Assembly (NCBI GenBank): GCA_964569055.1
Contig: CAZMSZ010000080.1
Location: 1 to 23,712 of the forward strand
Length of the DNA: 23,712 bases
Reading direction: 5' to 3'
Origin: JAWLGW01 sp964569055
GTDB lineage: Bacteria; Planctomycetota; J058
Both the position numbers and the translations under genes were made by a program. How positions within the stretch are numbered: position 1 is the first letter of the stretch; every line of letters begins with the position of its first letter. This document shows, piece by piece, positions 1-8,869 of this stretch. The notes under the pieces were generated by a model. The model was not told the DNA's origin, did not search any database, and saw only the letters and a list, made by a program, of their open reading frames with translations.

Positions 1-19
1 CGAACCAGACACGTTTCAT
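1..19 (-). CDS. Possible start of a leftward gene leaving the window
   Basis: On the minus strand an ATG at 19-17 opens a frame reading Met-Lys-Arg-Val-Trp-Phe to the window edge. A basic residue pair followed by hydrophobic residues is how many signal peptides begin. A weak purine-rich stretch (GGGGTGAAAGC) lies directly upstream. Only six codons are visible, so coding status rests on the start context alone. If real, it would be divergent from the pseudopilin operon. Confidence 0.25.
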
Positions 20-347
20 GCTTTCACCCCAAGGGGCGTGTCCAGACGGCGCCTTCGCGGTATCCTGGCGCGCGCTAAGGGCTTGTCCTTTTCGGTCACG
101 CCCACCAGGCATGGGGTTTGAGGCGCGTCGTGCTGGAAGAAGGCAGGGTGCGACGTACGGCCGCGACTCCGTCGGCGCTCGGCGCCGCGCGGTGGCGTCG
201 TGTCTGCACGCCCAACTCCGGGTCGCGGCTCGAATTAGATGCAATACATCCGGGTCGGGGTCGGTCCTTCCCGGTGAGGGCGTCGCGCAGGCGCGTCGGC
301 TCGGCCTCGGGAGCCAGGGCGCGCGGCGGCGCGAGGGAGCGCGTGGC
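20..347. other. Intergenic region upstream of the pseudopilin operon
   Basis: No convincing gene is visible here. An open frame continues upstream of the chosen start at 348, but its Arg/Gly/Ala-rich translation looks like noncoding GC-rich DNA. A TATCCT -10-like box lies at 61-66, preceded by the 12-mer GCCTTCGCGGTA (51-62), which recurs exactly at 15332-15343. An unusually AT-rich patch at 229-250 (around AATTAGATGCAATACAT) could also hold promoter or regulator sites. If transcription began after 66 the leader would be about 275 nt. Confidence 0.4.
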
Positions 348-3300
348 ATGAGTCGCTCGACGAGGGTGTCCGCTCAGGAGCAGAGCCGGGAGCGCGGGAC
401 GACCCTGCTGTTCTCGGTGGCGATCCTGGTGCTGCTCGCCATGTTCGCGGTGGTGTTCGCGCGCCTCATGAGCCTCGAGCGCCGCGCGTCGGCCTACTAC
501 GCCGACCGGGTCAGCGCCAAGCTGGCGGCCCGGGCGGGGATCGAGCACGCGATCGTCAACCTGCAGGCCAGCGCGGGCGAGCGCCACTGGAGCGACCCCT
601 GGCAGGACCGCTGGGGCTATCGCCTGGTCAAGCCGCCGGCGCTCCAGCCCGGGCAGCGGATCGACCTCCAAACCACCAGCCTGCCCTCCTACTCCATGCT
701 CGACCCCAAGGGGCGGCGGCGGCTGGGTGAGCCGATGCGGTACTCGGGCTCGCTGGGGGAGCCGTACGCCGGCTCGCTGCTGGTCTACCGGCTCAAGGTG
801 CTGGACGCGGCCAGCATGATCAACCTCAACCAACCCGACGGGCTCGCCGCCCGCCGCATGCTCGCCACCCTGATCCGCAACGCGCTCCCCGCGCGCGCCG
901 GCGAGGCCGCGCAGATCGCGCGCAAGGTGATCACCGAAGGACGGCAACGCCCCAACCGCTTCCAGAGCAAGCCGCAGATCGGCAAGGCGCTCATGGAGGC
1001 GGGGATCACCGAGGTGGAGTGGCTCGACACGCTGCGCGACCTCGTCACGGTCCACTCGTGGGAGGACCCCACCGTCGTGCGCCCGTGGAACCTCAACTCG
1101 CACGAGCCCAAGGAGGACGGGGAGCCGCCGTTCCGCCCGCTGCAGCGGCTGACGACCATGCCGCGCGCGCCGATCAACCTCAACACCGCGAGCGAGCCCG
1201 TCCTCACCGCGCTGTTCTCGGGCGCGGCCGCGAGCACGCGCTACGGCAAGTTCGCGATCGACGAGACCACCGCGCAGCGGCTGGCGGCCGCGATCGTGCG
1301 CCGGCGCGGCGGGCCGCCCGCGGCGAGCACGCCGGGCGTCACCCGCGAGCGCCCGCCGAGCGGCAGCGTGCCGCCCTCTGGGTTCACCTTCACGCCGTTC
1401 CGCAGCTGGCCCGAGTTCGAGAAGTTCATCGACGAGCTGCCCGACGAGGTGTTCGCGGGCTGCCCCGCGACCCTCACCCCCTTCGAGGAGCGCTTCCCCG
1501 GCGGCAACCTCCCCTCGGAGCTGCCCGCGAAGGTCGCCTGGCCCTGGCCCGAGAAGATCGACTTCGCGCCCACCGACGGGTTCTTCGCGGAGCTCCAGAA
1601 GCTCCACAAGGTGGGCCACCGCGACCTGGTCAAGGCGATCTGCAACCCCAACACCATGGTCAACAAGTTCGGCCAGATGCCGAACCACGGCGGCTACAAG
1701 GGGCTCGTCCCCCGCATGGTCGACAAGAGCGACCTGATCTCCATGACGACCGAGGCCTGCTTCGACTCGCTCGGCGTCTACGAGATCACCTCGGTCGGCA
1801 TGATCCTGCTCGTCGACGAGCGGACCGACGTCGACATGGAGGTGATCGCCGCCCACACCGACCAGATGGTGGTGCAGGTCTATCGCCCGCTCCGGCTGAC
1901 GACGCAGCAGGACTTCGAGGCGCACCGCGCGGTGATGATCGCGGGCAACTTCATCGACGCGCCCGAGGCCACCGCCCTGACCGGGCAGAAGAAGGGCGCG
2001 CAGATGCTCACCTACGAGAGCTTCCGCCGCTCGATCAACCAGCCCGCCTACTTCGAGAACGACGACGCCACCGACTACCAGGGCAACCCGATGCCGCTGC
2101 CCGGCTGGCCGGGCATGGTGTCGTGGCCGCAGTACTCCTTGGACCGCGACGGCACCCGCGCCGACTTCGCGCCCAAGGAGCACTACCCGATGGCGGACTG
2201 GGACGGGCACCTCACGCTCTCCAACATGATCACGGTGCGCACCGGCGACTCGGACTTCATCGCCGGGTTCGCGCGCGGGCGCCTCGACGCGTTCAAGGCC
2301 CGCGCCTGGTGGGAGCCGCGCGACATCCAGCCCGACTCCCGCTACAAGACCGAGGGCGCGCTGGGTCAGGTGCCGACCCGCCCCTTCCCCGTGGGCGAGG
2401 AGATCGACCCGCTCCCGGCGGGGTACCTCAGCGAGCTCGAGCGCCTCACCCGGCCGCTGACGGGTCACCCGCCCGACCTCGACGCGCCGTTCACCGACCC
2501 CGACTCCCGCTCGGTCCGCGTGCGGAGCGCCGTCAACCCGGCCGAGGCCTCGCTGCTCGGCGAGGACCTCTCGGTCGAGGTCGCTCAGGGCGGCAGCACC
2601 ACGACGACCAAGCCCCCCGAGGTGCCCGGCGGCTCCCTGTTCACCCGCGGCTCGCAGCTCCTCAACACCGGCGTCCTGATCGCGCCGGACCGAGTCGACG
2701 CGGACGGGGACGCGCGCTTCCTCGCCTACGACGGCGACAACATCGACCTCGTCAAGGGCACGACGATCCGGTTCTGGGTCCAGCCGCTGCGCGACCCGTT
2801 CGCCCAAAGGACCGAGGTCCTGCTCTCGTTCGTGGGGAGCAACGGGGCCGAGCCGGGCAACGCGTTCGGCAAGAAGCGCGAGGTCGGGTTCCGCGTCTAC
2901 AAGGAGGCGGACGGCGGCGAGGTCAACATCGTGCTCGAGGCGATCGGCACCCCGGGGCTCCACGGGCCGAAGGACGTGACCGACTGGTCGAGCGCCATCC
3001 CGGTCGACGTCTCTCGCGTGCGCATCCCGGTCACCCCCAACCCGAAGAACCCGGTGAACGACCCCACCCGGCCGCAGTGGATCCCCGGCACGTGGCACTG
3101 GGTGGCGATCAACGTGGGCCTGGGCTATCGCGGGCCCGACGCCGACACCGCGCCCGGCTTCCACTACTACGCCACGATCCAGGTCGACAAGAGCCGGCCC
3201 AGCCCCGAGCTGGTGTTCCGCGGCGACGACTGGGGCACCACGGGGGCGGCCGAGTTCGGCGAGCTGTACGGCCACGTCTACGTCGACGCGAGCTCGGCGA

Positions 3301-5414
3301 TCGAGCCGATCAACCGCGCCTCCGCCATCCGCTCCTTCGACGACTCGCGGATCCAGCGCTTCTGGTACCGCCCGCGGGTGCTCGGCGACTTCTATCACTG
3401 CCAGAAGCACGCCGACGCCTCGCGCGCCACGCCCTCCTTGGCGTCGGGGCCCAAGGACCCGCCCTATCGCCACTCCAGGGACGGCTTCGGCCCGGGCGTG
3501 GTGGTGGTCCACAAGGTCCGCGAGTTCGGCGCGCCGCCGGGACGCGGCGCGATCGAGCGGCAGGGCGCGGACGTCCCGTGGTTCCCGTTCGTGACGGCCG
3601 GCGACGCCGGCGAGTACGTGCCGGTCCCTGACGTGTACCCGGCCGAGCCGCACCCGATCCTGAGCTTCAACCGCCAGCTCAAGCTGCGCTTCTACCTCAA
3701 CGACGGGAGCGGCGAGCGGGCCCCGGCGCCGGACCTCGACATGGCGCTGGCCGAGCAGGACAACCCGGTCTACACCGACGTGTACGGCGCCCGGGTCAGC
3801 GTCGAGGGCGTCAAGCGCGGCCAGTGGTTCGCCAAGTGGCCCAGCATGAAGCACGAGGTGTATGGGCCCGACGGCCGCAACGACGGCGACCTGCCCAACG
3901 GCGTGTCCATGGCGCCGCCGATCCCCGGCTTCATCCGCAGCAAGGGCTACCCGGGCGCCGCCGAGTGGCACATCAGCGTGGTCGCCGAGTGGGACGAGGC
4001 GCACTACCTCGCCGGCTCGCAGTACGGCAACGACCCGGTCGACGGCCCGCGCCTGCGGATCGACGGGATCACGACGGCGCTCCCCGCCGACCCGACCACC
4101 TTGCCCGCCGTCGAGGAGCCCGACCCCAAGCCGAAGGGGTTCTTGCCCAACGGCGAGGGGCTCCCCTACAGCGTCCACAACTCGGGCCAGACCACCAAGG
4201 GCGCCGGGACCGCCGCCAGGGTCGACGACGAGACGATCGCCATGAGCAGCGCGTTCTGGGAGAACCCGCAGAACGGCCGGCGCTCGTACGTGCGGACCAA
4301 GCAGGACATCCCGCGCGCCCAGGGCGTCGGTCTCGCGCCGATCCCGCTCGACCTCATCGACGACGACTGCCACGGCTGCGAGGACTGCGACGTCGACGGG
4401 CCGGTGTTCATCGGCGGCGAGCCGCCGCTGCAGGGCGACACCTACGTCGACAACTACGAGAGCGTCACGGGCGAGCTGCGGATCACCCCGGTCGACGAGA
4501 GCACCATGGCCTACGCGGTGTTCGACAACGTCGTGTTCCTCAACGGCGACCACAGCCGACGGACCGACGCCGTCGGCTCGACGGACGACACGCCGTTGTT
4601 CGAGGCGGGCGCGCAGGTCAACCTGGCCGCCAAGAACTTCGAGGACCGCTTCTACGAGGAGGACCTCGAGGCGTACCTCCTCGACGTCTCGGCCAAGCTC
4701 GACGAGACCCACGAGGTCGGGACGGGCGCCGTCTACCACCGCGCGCTGATGGAGCTGCGCAACACCCGGGTGCGCCTCGGCAGCCTGACCTGGACGGCCT
4801 ACTCGACCACCTACGACCTCGGGCTCGAGGTCGGGCTGTGGAAGTTCCGCAACACCTACGACCCGCTCACCGGGCGCTACCGCTACTCCTACCTGCGCCG
4901 CGACCCGGACACCAAGGAGCGCCTCGACATGCTCCCCGAGCGCGACGTCCCCCAGTTCGGCAAGTACCTCACCAGCGGCGAGGGCGCCGTGCTCGTCGAC
5001 GACCAGGGCGCTCCGCAGGTCCGATTCCAGCACGACGCCGAGAGCGGGGTCTTGTTCTCCCTCCCGCACGAGCCACGCACGGGCTTCGCCGGGACACGGG
5101 CCTTCCTCGACGGGCTCGGCAGCCCCGCCGACGACGACGGCACCAGCACCAGCTCCATGCCCGAGCCGCAGGAGCTGCTGATCCTCGGCGTGCGCCTGCA
5201 GGAGCTCGGCGAGCACACCGGCGAGGAGGGCCTCCTCGAGCGGGTCGACGTCGACCCCACCGACCCGGCCTATCAGGACTACCTCGCCGCGGGCGGCAGC
5301 GTCGGCGTGATCCAGTCGCCGGTGGTGGAGACCCCGATCCTGGAGGACGTCACGCTCAACGTCCTGCCGGAGCGACCGGTGATCATCTACGCCGAGGAAG
5401 GAGCCGCCGAATGA
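348..5414 (+). CDS. Giant GspK-like minor pseudopilin with LamG-like domain
   Basis: This 1688-aa protein starts like a type II secretion or type IV pilus minor pseudopilin (GspK/PilX type). It has a short basic leader ending in Arg16-Gly17, then Thr-Thr-Leu-Leu-Phe and a hydrophobic helix to about residue 41. Position +5 after the likely prepilin-peptidase cut is not Glu, as is usual for GspK. Two Asn-Leu-Asn motifs (about 158 and INLNTA near 275) with the intervening helices match the GspK SAM-like/helix-hairpin region. The long C-terminal extension includes a laminin-G/concanavalin-like segment (about 780-940, 'TIRFWVQP' and 'TWHWVAIN') and a CxxCxxC cluster at Cys1341-Cys1347. Ordinary GspK is about 300-350 aa, so this is some five times larger. 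Start 348 is chosen because GAGGGAG (333-339) lies 8 nt upstream and the leader begins there. It is first in a three-gene operon; its stop overlaps the next ATG. Confidence 0.8.
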   Translation: MSRSTRVSAQEQSRERGTTLLFSVAILVLLAMFAVVFARLMSLERRASAYYADRVSAKLAARAGIEHAIVNLQASAGERHWSDPWQDRWGYRLVKPPALQPGQRIDLQTTSLPSYSMLDPKGRRRLGEPMRYSGSLGEPYAGSLLVYRLKVLDAASMINLNQPDGLAARRMLATLIRNALPARAGEAAQIARKVITEGRQRPNRFQSKPQIGKALMEAGITEVEWLDTLRDLVTVHSWEDPTVVRPWNLNSHEPKEDGEPPFRPLQRLTTMPRAPINLNTASEPVLTALFSGAAASTRYGKFAIDETTAQRLAAAIVRRRGGPPAASTPGVTRERPPSGSVPPSGFTFTPFRSWPEFEKFIDELPDEVFAGCPATLTPFEERFPGGNLPSELPAKVAWPWPEKIDFAPTDGFFAELQKLHKVGHRDLVKAICNPNTMVNKFGQMPNHGGYKGLVPRMVDKSDLISMTTEACFDSLGVYEITSVGMILLVDERTDVDMEVIAAHTDQMVVQVYRPLRLTTQQDFEAHRAVMIAGNFIDAPEATALTGQKKGAQMLTYESFRRSINQPAYFENDDATDYQGNPMPLPGWPGMVSWPQYSLDRDGTRADFAPKEHYPMADWDGHLTLSNMITVRTGDSDFIAGFARGRLDAFKARAWWEPRDIQPDSRYKTEGALGQVPTRPFPVGEEIDPLPAGYLSELERLTRPLTGHPPDLDAPFTDPDSRSVRVRSAVNPAEASLLGEDLSVEVAQGGSTTTTKPPEVPGGSLFTRGSQLLNTGVLIAPDRVDADGDARFLAYDGDNIDLVKGTTIRFWVQPLRDPFAQRTEVLLSFVGSNGAEPGNAFGKKREVGFRVYKEADGGEVNIVLEAIGTPGLHGPKDVTDWSSAIPVDVSRVRIPVTPNPKNPVNDPTRPQWIPGTWHWVAINVGLGYRGPDADTAPGFHYYATIQVDKSRPSPELVFRGDDWGTTGAAEFGELYGHVYVDASSAIEPINRASAIRSFDDSRIQRFWYRPRVLGDFYHCQKHADASRATPSLASGPKDPPYRHSRDGFGPGVVVVHKVREFGAPPGRGAIERQGADVPWFPFVTAGDAGEYVPVPDVYPAEPHPILSFNRQLKLRFYLNDGSGERAPAPDLDMALAEQDNPVYTDVYGARVSVEGVKRGQWFAKWPSMKHEVYGPDGRNDGDLPNGVSMAPPIPGFIRSKGYPGAAEWHISVVAEWDEAHYLAGSQYGNDPVDGPRLRIDGITTALPADPTTLPAVEEPDPKPKGFLPNGEGLPYSVHNSGQTTKGAGTAARVDDETIAMSSAFWENPQNGRRSYVRTKQDIPRAQGVGLAPIPLDLIDDDCHGCEDCDVDGPVFIGGEPPLQGDTYVDNYESVTGELRITPVDESTMAYAVFDNVVFLNGDHSRRTDAVGSTDDTPLFEAGAQVNLAAKNFEDRFYEEDLEAYLLDVSAKLDETHEVGTGAVYHRALMELRNTRVRLGSLTWTAYSTTYDLGLEVGLWKFRNTYDPLTGRYRYSYLRRDPDTKERLDMLPERDVPQFGKYLTSGEGAVLVDDQGAPQVRFQHDAESGVLFSLPHEPRTGFAGTRAFLDGLGSPADDDGTSTSSMPEPQELLILGVRLQELGEHTGEEGLLERVDVDPTDPAYQDYLAAGGSVGVIQSPVVETPILEDVTLNVLPERPVIIYAEEGAAE

Positions 5415-6322
5415 CGCGCGCCGCGCTGGCCGCCCTCGCCCTCGCCCCCTGGCTCGCGCTGACCGCCCCGGCCGCGTGGGCCGAGGACGAGGACGGGCTC
5501 GGCGCCGACAAGTTCACGCTCGAGGCGGTGATCGACAACGACGCCGAGGGCGGGGCCGCGCTCACCGTCACCGGCACCGCGCCAGGGCTCCCCGACGGGG
5601 CGCTCGTCCACATCACGGTGGCGATCAAGGGGAAGTACACCTCGCCCGTCGAGGCGGCGTTCTTCCAGGTCCGCGTCGAGGACCAGCGGTTCGCCGCCGG
5701 CAAGGCGTTCGCCAACCAGCGGTTCGCGCCCGAGCTGTACTGGGCCCGCGCCGAGCTGTTCCTCAGCAACCAGCGCAAGGCCGTCCGCGACTGGATCCGC
5801 CGCGAGCTCGGGGTCAGCGCGCGGGCCAAGCTGCTGCTCGCCAAGCGCGACATCGAGGTCGGGACCCTCGAGGAGCAGGTGGCGTTCTCGCGCGAGGCGC
5901 TGACGTCGCTGCGTCGGTTCGTGGTCGCGTTCCAGGGCCTGGGCGCGAAGGTCGGCGAGGCGATCGCGGGCGAGCCCGACGCCGAGGGCACGGCCGCGGC
6001 CCGCGCCGCGCACCGCGAGGCGCTCGAAGAGCTCAACGCCGAGCTGCGGGCCTACCTCGAGCCGTACGTGGTGTGGAGCGATCAGAAGCTGATCGGCAAC
6101 CTGCAGTCGGCGCGGTCCGAGGTGATCTGGTCGCTCTCGGCCTACGAGGACGGGCGGCACACGCGGGCGCGCCAGGCGCTGGCGCGGACCAAGACGGTGT
6201 TCAAGCGGCTCCTGGCCGAGATCGACTCGCGCACCCCGCGCCGAGAGGACGAGGCCGCGGCCGAGCAGCCCAAGCCGCCCGAGGAGTCCGAGACGAGCGG
6301 CGCCGAGGGAGGGACGGAGTGA
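5411..6322 (+). CDS. Secreted protein of unknown function, operon partner of the pseudopilin
   Basis: I do not recognise this 303-aa protein. It has a clear Sec signal peptide: a hydrophobic Ala/Leu-rich core, then Ala-Ala-Trp-Ala before Glu-Asp-Glu-Asp, with likely cleavage after residue 24. The first ~80 mature residues look beta-rich ('ALTVTGTAPGLPDGALVHITV'), like a small Ig-like fold. The rest is helical and charged, possibly coiled-coil, and ends in an acidic Pro/Glu-rich tail. ATG 5411 overlaps the upstream stop (ATGA) and the stop overlaps the next GTG (GTGA), so all three genes are probably translationally coupled. The context suggests a periplasmic partner of the giant pseudopilin or of the propeller protein. 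Confidence 0.8.
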   Translation: MTRAALAALALAPWLALTAPAAWAEDEDGLGADKFTLEAVIDNDAEGGAALTVTGTAPGLPDGALVHITVAIKGKYTSPVEAAFFQVRVEDQRFAAGKAFANQRFAPELYWARAELFLSNQRKAVRDWIRRELGVSARAKLLLAKRDIEVGTLEEQVAFSREALTSLRRFVVAFQGLGAKVGEAIAGEPDAEGTAAARAAHREALEELNAELRAYLEPYVVWSDQKLIGNLQSARSEVIWSLSAYEDGRHTRARQALARTKTVFKRLLAEIDSRTPRREDEAAAEQPKPPEESETSGAEGGTE

Positions 6323-7815
6323 CGAGCGTTCGCACGGCGTGGGTCAGCGGCGCGGCGGTGCTGCTGGGGGTGCTCCTCCAGCCCCGCTCGTCCTACGGCT
6401 GAACGAACATCTACGGCCTTCCGGTGGAATGCCGCATGTCGACCTACACCTGCTCCTCCGCCCCGCACACCGACGAGAAGAAGGAGCGCCCCGCGCCCAA
6501 GCAGGTCAGCGTGACCGACGTGATCGGGCGCTGGACCCATCACGCCTACAAGCTCTCCCACGACGAGAAGACGCTGATCCTGTACCTCGAGGACGGGATC
6601 GAGGTCGTGCAGGGGCCCAACCGCGTGCGCTACGCCATGAACCTGCGCGCGCACAACCCGCGCGAGTTCATCTTCAGCCCCGACAGCAAGCGGGTCGCGT
6701 TCTGGGCCCCGACCGACGAGGAGCATCCGACCAAGCGGGTGGCGCTGATGGAGCTCGGGAGCCTCGCCCCGGGTGACCCGAAGTTCGACATCGTCTACGC
6801 CCCGCCCATGGGCACCGCGCCCTTCGGCATGGAGTGGTCCCCCGCGGGCGACGCCCTGTTCGTGATCGAGCGGGTCACCGAGGGCGGCGTCACGTACACG
6901 CAGATCCAGCGGCTGAGCATGCCCAAGGGCGGCAAGCCGCGTCGGATCGCGCGCGTGGCGGGGGTGATCGACTTCTTCATGCCGCCCGTGTCGCGGTTCG
7001 AGTCGGGCGGCGGCCCGAGCCGCGAGCCGTACCAGATCATCTTCGGCGCCCGCGACGGCCTGTACCTGACCGACCCCGAGGGGCGGCGGCAGCGGCGGAT
7101 CAGCAAGGTCCCCGCCGTGGGGCTGCACAACATCGAGTGGAACCCGCAGCCGAAGCGCAACCAGGTCGTGCTGTTCTTCCGCTTCCCCAGCCGCGGCGCG
7201 GACGGTCGCCGCTTCAAGGGGGTCTACCTCGTCGACCTCGACGCCATGGCCAAGAGCCCCGACGACGAGGACGCCTTCATCGAGCACCTCTACGAGGGCT
7301 CGGACATCCACACCCTGTGGTTCTCTCCCAAGGGGACCTACGTCACCTGGGCGAGCAAGGAGTCGGTCTACTTCCGCAAGCCCGAGGACGCGTTCGACGA
7401 GGTGGTCGAGCTGGTGATGAAGGACCCCGACGAGGGGCGCCCGCTCGAGATGCGCGGGGTCACCTGGAACGACGACGAGACCAAGCTCGCGTTCACCGCC
7501 GAGAACCGGGTGATGATCTTCGACGTCGAGCGGCACCTGCGTGAGCGCGAGGAGGCCGCCAAGCAGCCCCCCGCCGCGGCGGACGCCACCGCCACCGCCG
7601 AGCAGGGCGAACAGGACGCGAAGGCCGAGGACGAGGAGGAGGAGGTCCCCAACCCCTACGAGATCGCCACCTTCCCCGCCGGCTTCGCCGCCGAGCCGGT
7701 GTGGATCGGCGACGACGTGTTCCTCACGGTCGTCGAGGACATCTCCGGGGAGCGGGCGCGCCTGCGCGCCACGCCGGGCCTCGGCACGCCGAACATCCGG
7801 CCCAAGAAGAAGTAG
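6319..7815 (+). CDS. TolB-like beta-propeller protein with in-frame TGA; candidate selenoprotein
   Basis: The C-terminal ~450 residues resemble TolB/WD40-like propellers: repeated 'FSPDSKRVAFW', 'WSPAGDALFV', 'WFSPKGTYVTW' and 'WNDDETKLAFT' strands typical of secreted propeller proteins. The gene most likely starts at GTG 6319. It overlaps the previous stop, has GGAGG six nt upstream, and encodes a signal-peptide-like stretch (TAWVSGAAVLLGVLL) ending Ser-Ser-Tyr-Gly. Codon 28 is TGA (6400-6402), after which the same frame continues without a stop to 7815. Read through, it is 498 aa with residue 28 at or next to the signal cleavage site, then Cys38 and Cys45. Initiation at GTG 6424 or ATG 6436 would give 463 or 459 aa lacking any export signal, and neither has a good Shine-Dalgarno (a weak GGTGGA precedes 6436). 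TGA as Sec, a sequencing error for TGG/TGC, or a nonsense mutation are all possible. A Glu-rich linker lies near residues 430-440. Confidence 0.7.
6414..6434 (+). promoter_or_regulatory. SECIS-like hairpin downstream of in-frame TGA
   Basis: The RNA from 6414 to 6434 folds as CGGC-C-TTCC / GGT loop / GGAA-T-GCCG. That is eight Watson-Crick pairs interrupted by a single C/U mismatch, with a three-nt GGU loop at 6423-6425. The loop begins 20 nt after the TGA. Bacterial SECIS elements are generally described as a short stem with a small apical loop carrying G in the first two positions, roughly 16-37 nt after UGA; this fits. In a GC-rich genome such hairpins can also arise by chance. Confidence 0.45.
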
Positions 7816-7846
7816 CCGGGCTGGCGGTCCCGCCCCCGCGTCGGTT

Positions 7847-7852
7847 TAGAAT
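7847..7852 (+). promoter_or_regulatory. Putative -10 box of the mlaD-like gene
   Basis: TAGAAT matches the sigma70 -10 consensus at five of six positions. It lies in the short gap after the propeller gene, 18 nt before ATG 7871. No clear -35 is seen. It marks the start of a new transcription unit. Confidence 0.4.
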
Positions 7853-7870
7853 CCGCGCGGGGGTGGGGAC

Positions 7871-8869
7871 ATGCGCCTCACGGTCATTCGGCACGAGATC
7901 GTGGTGGGGTGGTTCATCATGGCCGCCCTCGTGCTCGGCGCCGTCACCCTGCTCCTGCAGACCAAGCACGTCCTCTCCACCTCGCACACGCTCAAGTTCA
8001 CGATCGACCACGGCCAGGGATTGCAGCCCGGGTCCCACGTGCTGGTGCAGGGGATCCAGGTGGGGGAGATCAACGAGATCCGGCTCACGGCGGAGAACCG
8101 GGTCGAGGTCACCTGCCTGATCGGCGCCGACTACGCGGAGCACATCCGCGCCGACGCGGTGGCGGTCATTCAGCAGCCCCCGCTGCTGGGCGCGACCACG
8201 GTCGAGATCCAGCCCGGCAGCATGGACCAGCCCGCCGCCGCCAGCGGCCAGACCCTGCGCACGTTCTCGCCCAAGCCGTTCCTCGAGAAGGTCACCGAGA
8301 TCGAGGGGCGCGTGAACGAGGTGATCGCGCGGGTGGACTCGTTCGTGCTCGCCGCGGTGGGCACGCTCGACGAGTTCCGCCGGTTGGTCGACCGGATCGA
8401 CTCGAGCGAGGGCCTGGCGGGGCAAATGATCCACGACCCACGCCTGGCGGCGGTCGCCCGCGAGGCGCTGGCCCGCGTGAACGCGCTCGCGGCGCGCATC
8501 GAGCAGGAGGGCGTCCCCAAGGCGATCGCCACGCTGGAGTCGACCGAGGCGCTCGCCGTAGAGCTCCGCCGCGAGGACGGCGAGCTGATGTCGCTGCTCC
8601 AGGAGGTGCGCGCCACGGTGGGCGAGGTCCGCGAGGCGCTCGCCGCGGCGGAGGTGGCCCGCACGGCGACGGCCCTGCGCGAGACCGCCGCCGAGATGCA
8701 GCAGGCGGCCGCGCTGCTCGGGCCGACCACCGACGACACCCGCCGCGCGCTCGCGGCCCTGCGCGATGCGTCGCGCGCCATGCAGCACCTCTCCGAGGAG
8801 CTGAGCCGGCAGCCCAACTCCGTGATCTTCGGGCGCTCGGCCGCTCCCGACCCCGAGGTGCGCCGGTGA
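7871..8869 (+). CDS. MlaD/MCE-domain substrate-binding protein of a lipid ABC transporter
   Basis: This 332-aa protein has the layout of MlaD family members. A short cytoplasmic N-terminus leads into one membrane helix (about 11-30). An MCE domain follows at about 36-115 ('GLQPGSHVLVQGIQVGEINEIRL', then 'AVIQQPPLLGATTVEIQPG'). The rest is a long helical, heptad-like region to the C-terminus. MCE proteins bind lipids in the periplasm and work with a MlaE permease and MlaF ATPase, neither of which is in this window. The next gene, overlapping by GTGA, encodes a matching auxiliary lipoprotein, so the pair probably acts together in phospholipid or hydrophobic-compound transport across the envelope. 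The start ATG follows a GGGGTGGGG purine stretch. Confidence 0.85.
   Translation: MRLTVIRHEIVVGWFIMAALVLGAVTLLLQTKHVLSTSHTLKFTIDHGQGLQPGSHVLVQGIQVGEINEIRLTAENRVEVTCLIGADYAEHIRADAVAVIQQPPLLGATTVEIQPGSMDQPAAASGQTLRTFSPKPFLEKVTEIEGRVNEVIARVDSFVLAAVGTLDEFRRLVDRIDSSEGLAGQMIHDPRLAAVAREALARVNALAARIEQEGVPKAIATLESTEALAVELRREDGELMSLLQEVRATVGEVREALAAAEVARTATALRETAAEMQQAAALLGPTTDDTRRALAALRDASRAMQHLSEELSRQPNSVIFGRSAAPDPEVRR

Noticed and set aside
96..5216. A 1706-codon open frame antisense to the pseudopilin gene
   Set aside because: Long antisense frames are expected opposite GC-rich genes with strong third-position bias; its translation is Val/Gly/Arg/Leu-rich low-complexity, and the sense strand has clear domains.
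6424..7815. Start of the propeller gene at GTG 6424 or ATG 6436 as the sole correct start
   Set aside because: It would remove the signal peptide, has at most a weak Shine-Dalgarno, and ignores the strong GTG at 6319 in the same frame. Kept as an alternative only.
7820..7840. GGCGGTCCCGCC as a rho-independent terminator after the propeller gene
   Set aside because: Short stem with a two-base loop and no U-run; chance is likely at this GC content.
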